From positions 42,883 to 106,882 of the forward strand of contig JALFYY010000015.1 of NCBI GenBank assembly GCA_022783865.1: a stretch of DNA of 64,000 nt. Direction: 5' to 3'. Position numbers and translations under genes: made by a program. This document shows positions 42,869 through 52,680 of this stretch, piece by piece; position 1 is the stretch's first letter, and each line of letters opens with the position of its first letter. The DNA is from Bacteroidales bacterium (GTDB taxonomy: Bacteria; Bacteroidota; Bacteroidia; Bacteroidales; Paludibacteraceae). Below the pieces are notes generated by a model. That model ran no database searches, was not told the origin of the DNA, and saw only the letters and a list, made by a program, of their open reading frames with translations.

Positions 42869-43984
42869 TTATTGCAATGTCAGATAGATGCCGCCCGGAA
42901 GGGCTTTGGCAATACCTCGGAACTCGAGTTGCAGTAGGGTAGAGGATACATCGCCGTAGGGCAATCCTGTCTCCATTACAATGAGATTGATGTGGATGCC
43001 TTCCGGCTCTCGGCGGAGTATTTGCAGTATCTTGTCTTCTTCTGCACTGAGGTCGTCAAAGAGGGCGGTCTGTATCGCTGTTTTGGCGGGGTTGGCATCC
43101 CATTGCATAGCGAGTATGAGGTCGTTGGCGTTCTCTATCAAGCCGGCTTTTTGCTCCTTGATGAGCTGGTTGCAGCCTGCCGACACTTCGTCTGTCGCCC
43201 TTCCGGGGAAAGCAAATACATCACGGCTGTACGAATTGGCCATTTCGGCAGTAATGAGCGAACCGCCTTTGGTTTTCGATTCGATGACTACCGTTGCATC
43301 TGCCAAGCCTGCAATAATGCGGTTGCGGGCAACGAAGTTCTGACGGTCCGGATTGGTGCCGCTTCTGTATTCGGTCAGTATGCCGCCGTTTTCGAGTGCC
43401 GCTACCGCCACATTGCGATGCACGGCAGGATAGATGCGGTCCAGGCCATGCCCTGGAATGATGAGGGTCGGAATACCGGCTTCCAATGCGGCACGGTGCG
43501 CCGTTACATCGATACCGTATGCCAAGCCGCTGACGATAGTCACTTTCGGGAGTCGGGCTGCAAGGTCTTTCACCAATTGCTGGCATGCGTCTTTGCCCCG
43601 TTCGGTCGGCATGCGGGTGCCTACAATCGAAACGATATGCCCGCTGTTGAAGTCTATATTGCCTTTGCCGTATAATACAATCGGTGCATCCGGGCATTCC
43701 CTAAGTCTGTACGGATAGTTCTCCGATTGGTAGAAACAGGTCTGAATCTGCCGGCTGTCGATGAACTTCAGTTCTTGTTCGGCTTCACGGAGTGCCTTGT
43801 CCCGACCGGCAAGAATGTTGCGGATAATGGAGAGCGATAGGTGTGGCAGTTGCTGGAAATCGTCAATCGTAGCATCGAATATGGCTTTGGCGCTGCCGCA
43901 ATATGCTATCAGGTCTTTGCTCCGCTTGATACCGGCTTCGGGCAGGAGTGTCGAGGCTATTTCATAGAGGCGTTGGTCTTCCAT
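42869..43984 (-). CDS. dprA: DNA-processing protein DprA
   Basis: A 371-residue DprA/Smf protein, which loads RecA on incoming single-stranded DNA during transformation. An N-terminal SAM-like helical domain (about 1-70), the Rossmann-type DprA core (about 75-290: VSIVGTRMPTERGKD, SGLAYGIDVTAHRAAL, FAFPGRATDEVSAGCNQLI) and a C-terminal winged-helix domain (about 310-371) are all present. It overlaps the VanZ-like gene by 28 bases and ends a gpmI-vanZ-dprA unit. Whether the organism is naturally competent cannot be told. Confidence 0.95.
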   Translation of the reverse strand: MEDQRLYEIASTLLPEAGIKRSKDLIAYCGSAKAIFDATIDDFQQLPHLSLSIIRNILAGRDKALREAEQELKFIDSRQIQTCFYQSENYPYRLRECPDAPIVLYGKGNIDFNSGHIVSIVGTRMPTERGKDACQQLVKDLAARLPKVTIVSGLAYGIDVTAHRAALEAGIPTLIIPGHGLDRIYPAVHRNVAVAALENGGILTEYRSGTNPDRQNFVARNRIIAGLADATVVIESKTKGGSLITAEMANSYSRDVFAFPGRATDEVSAGCNQLIKEQKAGLIENANDLILAMQWDANPAKTAIQTALFDDLSAEEDKILQILRREPEGIHINLIVMETGLPYGDVSSTLLQLEFRGIAKALPGGIYLTLQ

Positions 43985-44340
43985 TTTTGCAGGAGAATTA
44001 TGGCAAAATAGCCGATGAGAACGCCGGTTATGTCAGCTGCCCAATCGCCCCATGTGCCTGTGCGAGGATAGAAAAACCACTCTTGCAGCAGTTCTATTGC
44101 ACCGCCATACACCGAAGGTATCACGATAGCTGCCGCAGTGCGTAGTTTTGCCCTTTTCATCGGGGTTTTTAGCAGAGCGTAGGTAAAGCACAGACTCAAT
44201 ACCAAGTACATCAGCATATGTGCTGCTTTGTCGGAATGAGGGATTGCAGGCAACGAAAAACTCGGATTTCGTAGCAGAGATAAATACATGATTATTCCTG
44301 CTACAAAAACCGAGGGAAGATATTTCACTGCAACTCTCAC
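43957..44340 (-). CDS. VanZ family membrane protein
   Basis: A 127-residue protein with four membrane helices (about 8-24, 42-60, 68-85 and 100-118) and the VanZ-family pattern: [15 protein letters not shown] in helix 2, [28 protein letters not shown] before helix 4. VanZ homologues are common in Bacteroidota without vancomycin resistance genes, so a resistance role should not be assumed. It overlaps gpmI by four bases and dprA by 28. Confidence 0.88.
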   Translation of the reverse strand: MRVAVKYLPSVFVAGIIMYLSLLRNPSFSLPAIPHSDKAAHMLMYLVLSLCFTYALLKTPMKRAKLRTAAAIVIPSVYGGAIELLQEWFFYPRTGTWGDWAADITGVLIGYFAIILLQKWKTNASMK

Positions 44341-45866
44341 GCTTCGTGAATCAAGTTGTGTCCTGTCATTTCTTTGGGTTGCTCAATGCCCAGAATGTGG
44401 CAAAGCGATGGGGCTACGTCGGCAAGAATACCGTTTTCCAATTCGACATGCTTGTTTTCGCTGATATAAACGAATGGTACAGGGTTCAGCGAGTGAGCCG
44501 TATTGGGCGTTCCGTCAGCGTTGATGGCGTTGTCGGCATTGCCGTGGTCGGCAATGATAATCACTTCGTAATCGTTCTTCCGTGCAGCTTCTACCACTTT
44601 GGCTACGCAAGTGTCGATAGTGCTGACGGCTTTCTGAATGGCTGCATATACACCGGTGTGGCCCACCATGTCGCCATTGGCAAAGTTCAGGGTGATATAG
44701 TCATATTTCTGTGTATTCAGGGCGTTTACGAGTGCCTCTGTCACTTCAGGAGCCGACATCTCTGGTTGCAAATCGTAGGTGGCTACTTTGGGAGAAGGAA
44801 TCAGAATACGCTCTTCGCCCGGGAACTCGGCTTCGCGGCCGCCGGAGAAGAAAAACGTAACGTGCGCAAACTTTTCTGTCTCGGCAATACGGAGTTGTTT
44901 CAGTCCTGCTTTGCTGACAATCTCGCCCATCGTGTTGTTGACGTTCTCTTTTGGGAAGAGAATGTGCAAACCGGTAAACGATGAGTCGTAAGGCGTCATG
45001 CAGTAGTATTGCAGTCCGGAAATGGTGTGCATGCCTTGTTCGGGCATATCCTGTTGTGTAAGCACGATGGTGATTTCTTTTGCACGGTCGTTGCGGTAGT
45101 TGAAGAAGATGACCACATCGCCTTCTTCTATTGTGGCAACCGGTGTACCGTCAGCTTTGGTGGCAACAATGGGCTTGATGAACTCATCGGTAACGCCCTC
45201 GTCATAAGAGGCTTGCATGGCATCTATAAGGTTGGTGGCAGGTGTGCCTGTGCCGTTCACCAACAAGTCGTAGGCGAGTTTGATGCGCTCCCAGCGTTTG
45301 TCTCTGTCCATGGCATAATAGCGTCCGCAGATCGAAGCGATAGCGCCTGTAGTGGCTTGGCAATGCTTTTGCAGTTGCTCGATAAAACCGATGCCGCTTT
45401 TCGGGTCAGTGTCGCGTCCGTCCATAAAGCAGTGGGCATATACCTTTTGCAGTTCGTAGCTTTTGGCAATGTCAAACAGCTTGAAAAGGTGTTCCAGCGA
45501 ACTGTGTACACCGCCGTCGGAAGTAAGACCCATGAAGTGGATTTGTTTGTTGTGCAGTTTGGCGTAGGAGAAAGCGGAAACTATCTCGGGGTTCTCGAAT
45601 ATACTGCCGTCTTGGCAGGCGCGGTTGATTTTGACGAGGTCTTGATATACAATCCGTCCGGCACCGATGTTGAGGTGCCCTACTTCGGAGTTGCCCATCT
45701 GTCCGTCAGGCAAACCTACGTTTTCGCCCGAAGCTTGCAATTGCGAGTGAGGATAGGTGGCAAGGATGTTGTCCCAGTTGGGAGTGGGTGTACTGTAAAT
45801 GGCATTGGCTGTAGTGTGGTTTCCGATTCCCCAGCCGTCAAGAATCATTAATAATGCTTTTTTCAT
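44337..45866 (-). CDS. gpmI: 2,3-bisphosphoglycerate-independent phosphoglycerate mutase
   Basis: A 509-residue, manganese-dependent enzyme of the alkaline-phosphatase superfamily interconverting 3- and 2-phosphoglycerate in glycolysis. Visible motifs are MLILDGWG (metal Asp), [14 protein letters not shown] with the catalytic Ser, [20 protein letters not shown] and [10 protein letters not shown] (metal His). Length and motif spacing are normal. First in an operon with the VanZ-like gene and dprA. Confidence 0.97.
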   Translation of the reverse strand: MKKALLMILDGWGIGNHTTANAIYSTPTPNWDNILATYPHSQLQASGENVGLPDGQMGNSEVGHLNIGAGRIVYQDLVKINRACQDGSIFENPEIVSAFSYAKLHNKQIHFMGLTSDGGVHSSLEHLFKLFDIAKSYELQKVYAHCFMDGRDTDPKSGIGFIEQLQKHCQATTGAIASICGRYYAMDRDKRWERIKLAYDLLVNGTGTPATNLIDAMQASYDEGVTDEFIKPIVATKADGTPVATIEEGDVVIFFNYRNDRAKEITIVLTQQDMPEQGMHTISGLQYYCMTPYDSSFTGLHILFPKENVNNTMGEIVSKAGLKQLRIAETEKFAHVTFFFSGGREAEFPGEERILIPSPKVATYDLQPEMSAPEVTEALVNALNTQKYDYITLNFANGDMVGHTGVYAAIQKAVSTIDTCVAKVVEAARKNDYEVIIIADHGNADNAINADGTPNTAHSLNPVPFVYISENKHVELENGILADVAPSLCHILGIEQPKEMTGHNLIHEA

Positions 45867-45883
45867 ATCGTTCTATGTTTTAC

Positions 45884-46348
45884 TTATTTCTTGATGGATT
45901 TCATGGCACGGTCTATACTGCGCCGGTCTTCTTTTTCTTTGAGTGTCTGGCGTTTGTCGTAACTGTGCTTGCCTTGGCAAAGGCCTATTTTCAGTTTTGC
46001 CAAACCTTTGTCGTTGATAAAGAGCGTGAGCGGAATGATGGTCTTGCCCGATTCCTTCGTGAGCCGTTGCAGTTTCTGTAGCTCCTTCTTCTGGAGCAAT
46101 AGTTTGCGGTCGCGACGAGGGGTGTGATTGTTGTAAGTGCCGTATGTATATTCGGCAATGTGCATGTTTTTCACCCACAACTCGTTGTTGATGAAAGTAC
46201 AATACGTATCTGCCAACGAGGCATGACTCTCGCGTATCGATTTGATTTCGGTGCCGTAGAGTTGTATTCCCGCAATAAAACTGTCAAGTATCTCATAATC
46301 AAACGATGCCCGACGGTTCTTGATGTTTATGTTGGCTTTGGCTCTCAT
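45884..46348 (-). CDS. smpB: SsrA-binding protein SmpB
   Basis: The 154-residue partner of tmRNA in rescuing stalled ribosomes. Family features include [32 protein letters not shown] near the N-terminus, the [21 protein letters not shown] stretch, and a basic C-terminal tail ([23 protein letters not shown]). The tmRNA gene itself was not found in this window. It precedes gpmI by 17 bases but has its own promoter. Confidence 0.96.
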   Translation of the reverse strand: MRAKANINIKNRRASFDYEILDSFIAGIQLYGTEIKSIRESHASLADTYCTFINNELWVKNMHIAEYTYGTYNNHTPRRDRKLLLQKKELQKLQRLTKESGKTIIPLTLFINDKGLAKLKIGLCQGKHSYDKRQTLKEKEDRRSIDRAMKSIKK

Positions 46349-46443
46349 TGTGCTTTGTCTGTGTTTTTGGCATACGGCACTCGCTTTCTGCGTCTCTTTT
46401 TGTGAAGAAAAACCTGCGGAACAGTGCCTTCTGTTTCAACTTG

Positions 46444-46475
46444 CAAAGATACAAAGATATAATGTAATGTACAAA
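46444..46475 (-). promoter_or_regulatory. Promoter of smpB
   Basis: TTTG (46475-46472), 20-base spacer, TATCTTTG (46451-46444). A second identical -7 box abuts it at 46452-46459 but has no -33 partner. Confidence 0.78.
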
Positions 46476-46562
46476 ATTCTGTTGCAAACAATCTGCAATA
46501 TCCGTTTTTAGGGCATAAAACAGAGATGTTTCGCCTTTATGCTGGGGTTAAACCGTTAATTG

Positions 46563-46594
46563 TTTGCACGAAAGAAAAAAATGCACTATCTTTG
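46563..46594 (+). promoter_or_regulatory. Promoter of the DUF5606 gene
   Basis: TTTG (46563-46566), 20-base spacer, TATCTTTG (46587-46594), 27 bases before the ATG: a full consensus match. Confidence 0.85.
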
Positions 46595-46621
46595 CACCCT
46601 AATATGTGAAATTGTGAGACT

Positions 46622-47149
46622 ATGCTGAAAAACATTCTTTCTATTACCGGTAAACCCGGCTTGTTCCGCTTGGTAAGCCGTGGCAACAACATGTTGATTG
46701 TGGAGTCGTTGCTTGATGGCAAGCGTATGCCTACTTATGCACGCGATAAAATTGTCAGTTTGGCGGATATATCTATGTTTACTTTGGATGAAGATATACC
46801 TTTGAACGAGGTTTTGGAGAGTCTGAAAGCCAAATCGAACGGTGAAAAGTGCAGTTTGGATATAAAGAAAGCGGATACTCCGGCTTTGCAAGCCTTCTTT
46901 GCAGAGGTGGTTCCTAATTTCGATAGAGACCGTGTCTATCCGTCGGATATCCGTAAGTTGGTGCAATGGTACAATCTGTTGATTGGTGCCGGCATCACCG
47001 ATTTTTCTGTTGAGGAAACCGAAGAAGAAAACGCTCCGGTTGTAGAAGAAGCCAAACAAGAGAAGAAAGTGGCGCAAAAGACACAAGGCAAAGTGCAGAA
47101 ATCTGCAACCGTAAAAAACAAAACCAACGTAGGGGCTAAAAAAGGATAA
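46622..47149 (+). CDS. DUF5606 domain protein
   Basis: A 175-residue cytoplasmic protein with the Bacteroidota-specific DUF5606 domain (about 3-135: ILSITGKPGLFRLVSRGNNMLIVESL, DISMFTLDEDIPL, YPSDIRKLVQWYNLL) and a Lys/Glu/Ala-rich C-terminal tail. The N-terminal part looks like a small beta-barrel; its role is unknown. It is first in a run with the Nif3-like and zinc-ribbon genes, a common order in this phylum. Confidence 0.85.
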   Translation: MLKNILSITGKPGLFRLVSRGNNMLIVESLLDGKRMPTYARDKIVSLADISMFTLDEDIPLNEVLESLKAKSNGEKCSLDIKKADTPALQAFFAEVVPNFDRDRVYPSDIRKLVQWYNLLIGAGITDFSVEETEEENAPVVEEAKQEKKVAQKTQGKVQKSATVKNKTNVGAKKG

Positions 47150-47153
47150 CCTT

Positions 47154-47930
47154 TTGAAAGTTCAACAAGTAATTGATATCATAGAATCTGTATTCCCCTT
47201 GAGGAGGCAGGAGGCGTGGGATAATTCGGGGCTGCAGATTGGTAACAGGGAGGCAGATGTCGCCAAGGTATTGCTTTGTACCGATGTAACCGACAAAGTG
47301 ATGCAAGAGGCAATCGACAAAAACTGCGGGCTGATTGTCTCTCATCATCCTTTGCTTTTCCATGGACTGAAGACTATCGAAGGCGCAACGCGCGAGCAGC
47401 GTTGTTCCATTCAAGCCGTTCGTCACGATATTGCTGTCTATTCGTCGCATACAGCTGCCGACTGCTGTTTGCATGGCATCAGTGGCAGGATGGCGGAAAA
47501 ATTGGGGATTGATGACTACGATTTCTTGGTGCCTACGGGTGTGGATAGTGGTTTGGGCGTAATCGGCAATCTTTCTCAAGCAACCGGTTTCTTTGCTTTC
47601 TTGGACAAGGTCAAATCAGCCTTCAATGTGCCGGTGATTAAATATACGGCACCTGTTCATAATAAGGTACAGCGCATTGCCTTTTGTGGCGGAGCCGGAA
47701 GTGAGTTCATCGGACAAGCCATTGATGCTCATGCCGATGTCTATATCACCGCCGATGTCAAATACCACGAGTTTCAAGTTGCCGACTCCCGCATTGCCTT
47801 GTTGGATATCGGGCATTTCGAGAGCGAACAACATATCAAAGAATTGATGCAAAACCTCTTGCATACTGCCTTGCCTGCGTTGGAAGTTTTGCAAGCGGAA
47901 ACCGACTGTAGTCCTGTACTTACTTATTGA
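47154..47930 (+). CDS. Nif3-like dinuclear metal centre protein (YbgI type)
   Basis: A 258-residue member of the NIF3/GTP cyclohydrolase I type 2 family forming hexamers with a two-metal site. Metal ligands are suggested by IVSHHPLLFHGLKTI, SSHTAADCC and DIGHFESEQ. The start is a TTG at 47154 after AAAGGATAACC; it gives MKVQQVIDIIESVFPLRRQEAWDNSGLQIG, the expected N-terminus. It is the short form without the PII-like insert often found in this phylum. Molecular function unsettled. Confidence 0.9.
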   Translation: MKVQQVIDIIESVFPLRRQEAWDNSGLQIGNREADVAKVLLCTDVTDKVMQEAIDKNCGLIVSHHPLLFHGLKTIEGATREQRCSIQAVRHDIAVYSSHTAADCCLHGISGRMAEKLGIDDYDFLVPTGVDSGLGVIGNLSQATGFFAFLDKVKSAFNVPVIKYTAPVHNKVQRIAFCGGAGSEFIGQAIDAHADVYITADVKYHEFQVADSRIALLDIGHFESEQHIKELMQNLLHTALPALEVLQAETDCSPVLTY

Positions 47931-47957
47931 ATATTAACTAAATAAATATACATCATT

Positions 47958-48719
47958 ATGTCAACACAAGAAAAAGAAATTACAACCGAAAGCAAACTGA
48001 AGGCTTTGTACGAACTTCAGTTGGTGGACACCAAAATCGATGAGTTGCGTGTTCTTCAGGGTGAACTCCCCGGCGAAGTAAAGGACATGGGCGATGAGGT
48101 GGAAGGTCTGAAAACCCGTTTGACCAATATCGAGAACGAGATTAAGGACATCGAAACCCAACTCAGTGAAAAGCGTGTGCAAATGCAGAACGCTGATGCG
48201 CAAATTGCCCGCTACAAAGAGCAGCAAAACAATGTGCGCAACAACCGTGAGTACGACAATCTGACCAAAGAAATCGAGTTCCAGCAATTGGAAATCGAAT
48301 TGTGCCAAAAGAAAATCAAAGAGTTTGGTCTGGCTTTGGAAACACGTCAAGCCGATAAAGCCAAAACCATTACCGATATCGAAGAGCGTACTATCGATTT
48401 GAACCAGAAGAGAGCCGAACTCAACGATATTTTGGCTGAAACACGCGAACAGACCGAAGTGCTGATGGCTCGTGCACAAGAGGTGGAAGCTACCGTGCAA
48501 GACGACCGTTTGCTCACTGCTTTCAAGCGTATCCGCAAGAATGCACGCAACGGTTTGGCTGTCGTTTCTGTAGAGCGTGATGCCTGTGGCGGTTGCCATA
48601 ACAAGATTCCTGCACAACGTCAGTTGGATATCCGCCAACGCAAAAAAGTGATTGTTTGCGAGTATTGCGGCCGTATTCTGATAGACCCCGAGATGGCGGC
48701 AGAAAACAAGATAGACTGA
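47958..48719 (+). CDS. Coiled-coil protein with C-terminal C4 zinc ribbon
   Basis: A 253-residue protein: a long coiled coil (about 10-180) followed by a zinc ribbon of two CxxC pairs (CGGC and CEYC) near residues 205-245. This is the zf-RING_7/CT398-like family. The Helicobacter homologue HP0958 binds a flagellar sigma factor and mRNA, but Bacteroidota versions are uncharacterised and this organism shows no flagellar genes here. It follows the Nif3-like gene by 27 bases, a conserved pairing. Confidence 0.88.
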   Translation: MSTQEKEITTESKLKALYELQLVDTKIDELRVLQGELPGEVKDMGDEVEGLKTRLTNIENEIKDIETQLSEKRVQMQNADAQIARYKEQQNNVRNNREYDNLTKEIEFQQLEIELCQKKIKEFGLALETRQADKAKTITDIEERTIDLNQKRAELNDILAETREQTEVLMARAQEVEATVQDDRLLTAFKRIRKNARNGLAVVSVERDACGGCHNKIPAQRQLDIRQRKKVIVCEYCGRILIDPEMAAENKID

Positions 48720-48741
48720 TAACTAAGTATATTTTCCTTTT

Positions 48742-48780
48742 CCTGACCGGCTTTAATCTTGGGCATTAAGGTCGGTCAGG
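48742..48780 (+). terminator. Hairpin after the zinc-ribbon gene
   Basis: CCTGACCG/CGGTCAGG stem with inner pairing, between the zinc-ribbon stop and the next ATG. No T tract, so efficiency is unsure. Confidence 0.55.
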
Positions 48781-48789
48781 TTCATATGT

Positions 48790-50343
48790 ATGAAAAGCAC
48801 TTGGCATCATCGAACCCTTTGTTTCCTGTTGGTTTGCTTTGTTTCGTTGCAAGCCATGGGGCAGTTTGCCGACGATTTTTCGGATGGCGATTATACCCGT
48901 AATCCCGAGTGGGTAGGCGATTATTCTGTTTTTGCCGTCAACTCGTGGCAACAGTTGCAAACCAAAGCAACCGGGGCAGCCGAAAGTTTTCTTTCTACGC
49001 TCTGTCGGGTCAATCATGATGCTGTTTGGCGGTTCTGGTGCCGTATCACCACTTCTCCCACTGCCTACAACTATCTGCGTTTCTATCTGACGAGTACTAC
49101 CGAAAATCCTCTGTTGGGTGAAGGTTGGTATGTGCAAATCGGAGGAACAAACAAAAATATCACGTTGCGGCGACAGACTTCCGGCAATCAGCAAGTCCTT
49201 ATTGAGAACGGTTTGCGTAAAAAACTCCTGGTTTCATCGGACAATCGTATCGAAATCGAAGTGCAATTGTCATCAGAAAACGGATTCGTTTTGCGCTCTC
49301 GGGTAGAAGGGATTGACGATGATTTTGTAGAAGAAGGACGCATCAGGATAGGTCGGGTAGGCAAGAGCGGATATTGCGGCATTGTTGTCAACAATACAGC
49401 CCAAACAGGTGCATGCTACTATGTTGATAATATATCCGTTGCGGGTACTGTCAAAGAAGAAGATGATACTGAAGAACCTGAGCATGAAACTTTGTTGCTC
49501 AACGAAATTATGTTCGACCCTGCAGAAGGCGGGCAGGAATACATCGAAATCTACAACCCGACGGACCAAGAGCAAAGTTTGGCGTATGTCGGGATTACTA
49601 CTTTGAATAATGAGGGTACATTTTCCAATGTGAATGTTTTTCCTCATACGGCTACTGTTCTTCCCTATGGTTATGCCGTCTTGTGCAAAGATGCCGCTAA
49701 TCTCATTCTATATCATAATATCACCGGTTCATCGGATATTTTCTCTTGTGGTTGGGGCAAAAAGCTGAATAATTCGGGTGCAACGCTTTGCCTGATGAGC
49801 AACCGGTCCGGTGATTGGATTGTGCTTGATTCGGTGCATTATCTTCCTCAGTGGCATCATCCTTTGTTGCTTGATACCAAGGGCGTTGCCTTAGAGCGCA
49901 TTCACCCGGATTTGCCTACTGCGGAGCAAACTACTTGGCATTCGGCAAGCAAGGAATCCGGTTATGCAACACCGGGTAGTCAAAACTCGCAATATCGCGA
50001 TGTTTTTGCCGATGAAATGGAGAAATCCGACTATGTTTATCTCCAACAAAGCAGTTTCTCTCCCAATGGCGATGGCTTCGAAGACCAATGTCTGATTCAC
50101 TACGAAATGCCAGCCAATGGCTTCGTGGCAAACATTCGTGTTTTTACGCCGACGGGCGTCTTGCTCTATGCTTTGCCTCAGAACGGCTTGTTGGAATTGT
50201 CCGGCACTTTGGTGTGGGATGGCAGAAACCTGCGGGGTAGTGTAGCCGATGTGGGTGTTTATGTATTGATGTGCGAGTTCACCAATGCTCTTACGGGACA
50301 AATCTTACTCAAGAAACTGCCCGTAGTTGTCTCCGCTCGTTAA
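48790..50343 (+). CDS. Exported lamin-tail-domain protein with type B (CHU_C-like) T9SS C-terminus
   Basis: A 517-residue protein with a signal peptide (1-25), a jelly-roll-like N-terminal domain (about 26-220) with DDFSDGDYTRNPEW, a lamin-tail domain (about 232-385; LLLNEIMFDPAEGGQEYIEIYN, VLPYGYAVLCKDA), and a C-terminal domain starting SFSPNGDGFEDQ (about 420-517), as in the gliding-motility-associated CHU_C family recognised as type B T9SS cargo. Lamin-tail domains in bacteria occur on secreted nucleases and structural proteins; no nuclease domain is seen here. Role at the surface unknown. Confidence 0.82.
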   Translation: MKSTWHHRTLCFLLVCFVSLQAMGQFADDFSDGDYTRNPEWVGDYSVFAVNSWQQLQTKATGAAESFLSTLCRVNHDAVWRFWCRITTSPTAYNYLRFYLTSTTENPLLGEGWYVQIGGTNKNITLRRQTSGNQQVLIENGLRKKLLVSSDNRIEIEVQLSSENGFVLRSRVEGIDDDFVEEGRIRIGRVGKSGYCGIVVNNTAQTGACYYVDNISVAGTVKEEDDTEEPEHETLLLNEIMFDPAEGGQEYIEIYNPTDQEQSLAYVGITTLNNEGTFSNVNVFPHTATVLPYGYAVLCKDAANLILYHNITGSSDIFSCGWGKKLNNSGATLCLMSNRSGDWIVLDSVHYLPQWHHPLLLDTKGVALERIHPDLPTAEQTTWHSASKESGYATPGSQNSQYRDVFADEMEKSDYVYLQQSSFSPNGDGFEDQCLIHYEMPANGFVANIRVFTPTGVLLYALPQNGLLELSGTLVWDGRNLRGSVADVGVYVLMCEFTNALTGQILLKKLPVVVSAR

Positions 50344-50403
50344 TGGCATTTTCTGCCTGCCTCTGTCATACCGTCTGCCTTTCAAGTAGTGTATGGTGCA
50401 AGG

Positions 50404-50436
50404 CTCATACAAGGGTTATACAAGGTTCATACAAGG
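50404..50436. repeat. Tandem array, 3 units of 11 bp (reverse CCTTGTATRAN)
   Basis: Three units ending TACAAGG. The reverse complement gives CCTTGTATGAA, CCTTGTATAAC and CCTTGTATGAG, matching the arrays at 5393 and 41898. It lies between convergent genes. Confidence 0.82.
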
Positions 50437-50507
50437 GTTGTGTGAAAAAAATACAACAGACATCTCCTCATCTCTTCATCTCCTCAAAAAATCCCCCTGC
50501 CCCCGTT

Positions 50508-51461
50508 TCATCGGTATTTTTCTTCCTCTATATCACCGAGGATAGAGAGATAGCTCTCGAATCTGGAAGTGGCAATTCGTCCTTCTGCAACGGCTTGCAC
50601 CACAGCGCAATCGGGTTCGCCCGTATGGGTGCAATTCGAAAAACGGCAATCTTTTGCCGCTTGGAAGATATCTTTGAAATAGTGCGATACCTCTTCTTTC
50701 TGCATATCCAAGGTGCCGAAACCTTTGATACCCGGAGTGTCAATAATGCGGATGGCTGTATTGCCTGCTGTTATCTCGTACATCTCAGAGAAAGTGGTGG
50801 TATGCATACCTTTGTTGTGGCTGGTGGAAATCTCACCCGTGCGGGCATATTCTTTGCCGGCAATAGCATTCAGGAAAGTTGATTTGCCGACACCCGAATT
50901 GCCGGATAGCAGCACTGATTTGTTGTGCATATAGTCCAATAACGCTTGATGCTTGTGCAATCCGTTTGCTGTGCTCATGTTTTTGGCGGAAATACTGAAT
51001 GTGCGGTAGCCTATTTTTTCGTACAACGCTCTCACTTCTTGCAACCGGACGTTTTCTTCCTCGTTGAGCAAGTCTGTTTTGTTGAATATCAAACAGGCAG
51101 TCACGTTATAGGCTTCTGCAGTGGCAAGAAAACGGTCAATGAATACTAAACTCGTTTCAGGGTGATTGATGGTCACAATCAATGCTGCCAGATCAATGTT
51201 GGCAGCCAGGATATGCGATTGTTTGCTCAGGTTGGTCGAACGGCGGACAATATAGTTCTTCCTGTCCTCAATATCCACAATCCAGTTCGTGCCGTCGGCT
51301 TGTTGCTCTATCGTCACCCTGTCGCCCACTGCCACAGGATTGGTCGAACGGATACCTCGGATACGGAAGTTTCCTTTGATGTGGCAGTCTGCAATGCTGT
51401 TGTCGTCCAGACGGACGGAATACGAACTGCCTGTTGACCGTATAATCATTCCTTTTGTCAT
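50508..51461 (-). CDS. rsgA: Ribosome small subunit-dependent GTPase A
   Basis: A 317-residue circularly permuted GTPase acting late in 30S subunit maturation. OB-fold domain (about 1-75), GTPase motifs in permuted order (NKTDLL as G4, then GNSGVGKSTFLNAI as G1 near residue 185, DTPGIKGFG as G3), and a C-terminal zinc site in FSNCTHTGEPDCAV. Length is normal. It begins one base before the stop of the barrel gene upstream and probably shares a transcript with pyrH-frr. Confidence 0.95.
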   Translation of the reverse strand: MTKGMIIRSTGSSYSVRLDDNSIADCHIKGNFRIRGIRSTNPVAVGDRVTIEQQADGTNWIVDIEDRKNYIVRRSTNLSKQSHILAANIDLAALIVTINHPETSLVFIDRFLATAEAYNVTACLIFNKTDLLNEEENVRLQEVRALYEKIGYRTFSISAKNMSTANGLHKHQALLDYMHNKSVLLSGNSGVGKSTFLNAIAGKEYARTGEISTSHNKGMHTTTFSEMYEITAGNTAIRIIDTPGIKGFGTLDMQKEEVSHYFKDIFQAAKDCRFSNCTHTGEPDCAVVQAVAEGRIATSRFESYLSILGDIEEEKYR

Positions 51462-51462
51462 G

Positions 51463-52680
51463 CTAAAATGCTTCTTTTACAGTGAGATATGGAGACCAGC
51501 CTTCTTTCCATGATTTGGTCAGGTTGTTGCGGGCAAGGTCGAATCGGATATTCACCTTTGCCTTATTGATGGCTACACGCAAACCTATGCCATATCCCAC
51601 TTTGGGGATGGTCCAATCCCAATGCTGGAAATTATACACATCGCCTACGCCTGCGAATACAGTACCGCGGATTACTTTATAAATGGGAAAGCGCAATTCT
51701 CCTTGCAAGGCAATCGACATGTCGTCTGCAAACATTCCTTGCCGTACACCTCTTACTAAATCTCTGCCGCCTACAAAACTGCGGAATTGTATGGGAATAT
51801 CTTTGCCGAACATCATTTCGGTCTTCAGTTGGTAAGCGAAAATCAGTTCTTTGTAAATAGATACGTAATGTCGGAAATCAATCGAAAGTTTGTCCATGCG
51901 GTGTGCGGTGTTCAAAGGTGCTTCGTAATGCGTGTAAATGGCTTTCAGTAGCAATCCCTTTGAGGGATAATACACTTGGTTGCGTGTGTCAAATTGTCCG
52001 ACGGCACCGAATCCCAACAATAGCAAATCTTCGTTCAATCCCGAAACGCGCTCTTGTCCGGTCACTTGTTGCAAACTGTCTGCCGGAATGTTGGTCAGTG
52101 CTCTGTCGTAATATGCTACCAAACTTGCACCTACGCTCCAATGCTTGTCAATATTATATTGCGGTTGCAGCGTTAAATAAGCGTTGTGACTGTTGTATCT
52201 GACGCGGTTCGGCAAAAGGTTTTCCGGGCGGTTGCCATGTCCGTAATAGTAATCGGGGAATTGGCGATATCCCACTCGTGTCCATATCTGCCAACGGTTG
52301 AGATAGAGTGTCGAGTTGATGTTCACATTCCATTGGTGATTAAGTGAATAGGCGGCATCAAAACCGATGTCACTCAGTTTGCTTTCTCCTTTCGCAGTAA
52401 AGTAGTAAGCTCCTGCCGCACCGAATGCCCAGTTGGTTTCCGGGCTGGTGGATATGGAGGGTACAATGAGAAAAGGCATATCGGAGAACCAATTCACCAC
52501 TTGTTGCCATTTTGTTGGAGGGGTGGGAGTGAACTTGATGACAACATCTTCCGCAGAAATGTTGTCTGTTGGCAATGTTATCGCCGATTTGGTTGTTTCC
52601 TGACCAAACATTAAACCGCTCATGCCCGAAAAGAGCATGAGCAGCAGAATGTGTTTTCTATGTAAAAGATGATGTATCAA
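51463..52680 (-). CDS. BamA/TamA-like outer-membrane barrel protein
   Basis: A 405-residue protein with a signal peptide and no POTRA domains, consisting almost entirely of amphipathic beta strands, ending in Phe as outer-membrane barrels do. The last third contains the Omp85 pattern ([72 protein letters not shown]). It resembles short patatin-type or 'surface antigen' Omp85 relatives whose cargo is unknown. It overlaps frr by four bases. Confidence 0.84.
   Translation of the reverse strand: MIHHLLHRKHILLLMLFSGMSGLMFGQETTKSAITLPTDNISAEDVVIKFTPTPPTKWQQVVNWFSDMPFLIVPSISTSPETNWAFGAAGAYYFTAKGESKLSDIGFDAAYSLNHQWNVNINSTLYLNRWQIWTRVGYRQFPDYYYGHGNRPENLLPNRVRYNSHNAYLTLQPQYNIDKHWSVGASLVAYYDRALTNIPADSLQQVTGQERVSGLNEDLLLLGFGAVGQFDTRNQVYYPSKGLLLKAIYTHYEAPLNTAHRMDKLSIDFRHYVSIYKELIFAYQLKTEMMFGKDIPIQFRSFVGGRDLVRGVRQGMFADDMSIALQGELRFPIYKVIRGTVFAGVGDVYNFQHWDWTIPKVGYGIGLRVAINKAKVNIRFDLARNNLTKSWKEGWSPYLTVKEAF

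Noticed and set aside
43957..44340. Vancomycin resistance gene
   Set aside because: Only a VanZ-family membrane fold is seen; no vanHAX-type genes are nearby, and VanZ homologues are common in this phylum.
50271..50882. A 203-codon plus-strand frame over rsgA
   Set aside because: It is antisense to the clear rsgA gene and has no domain features.
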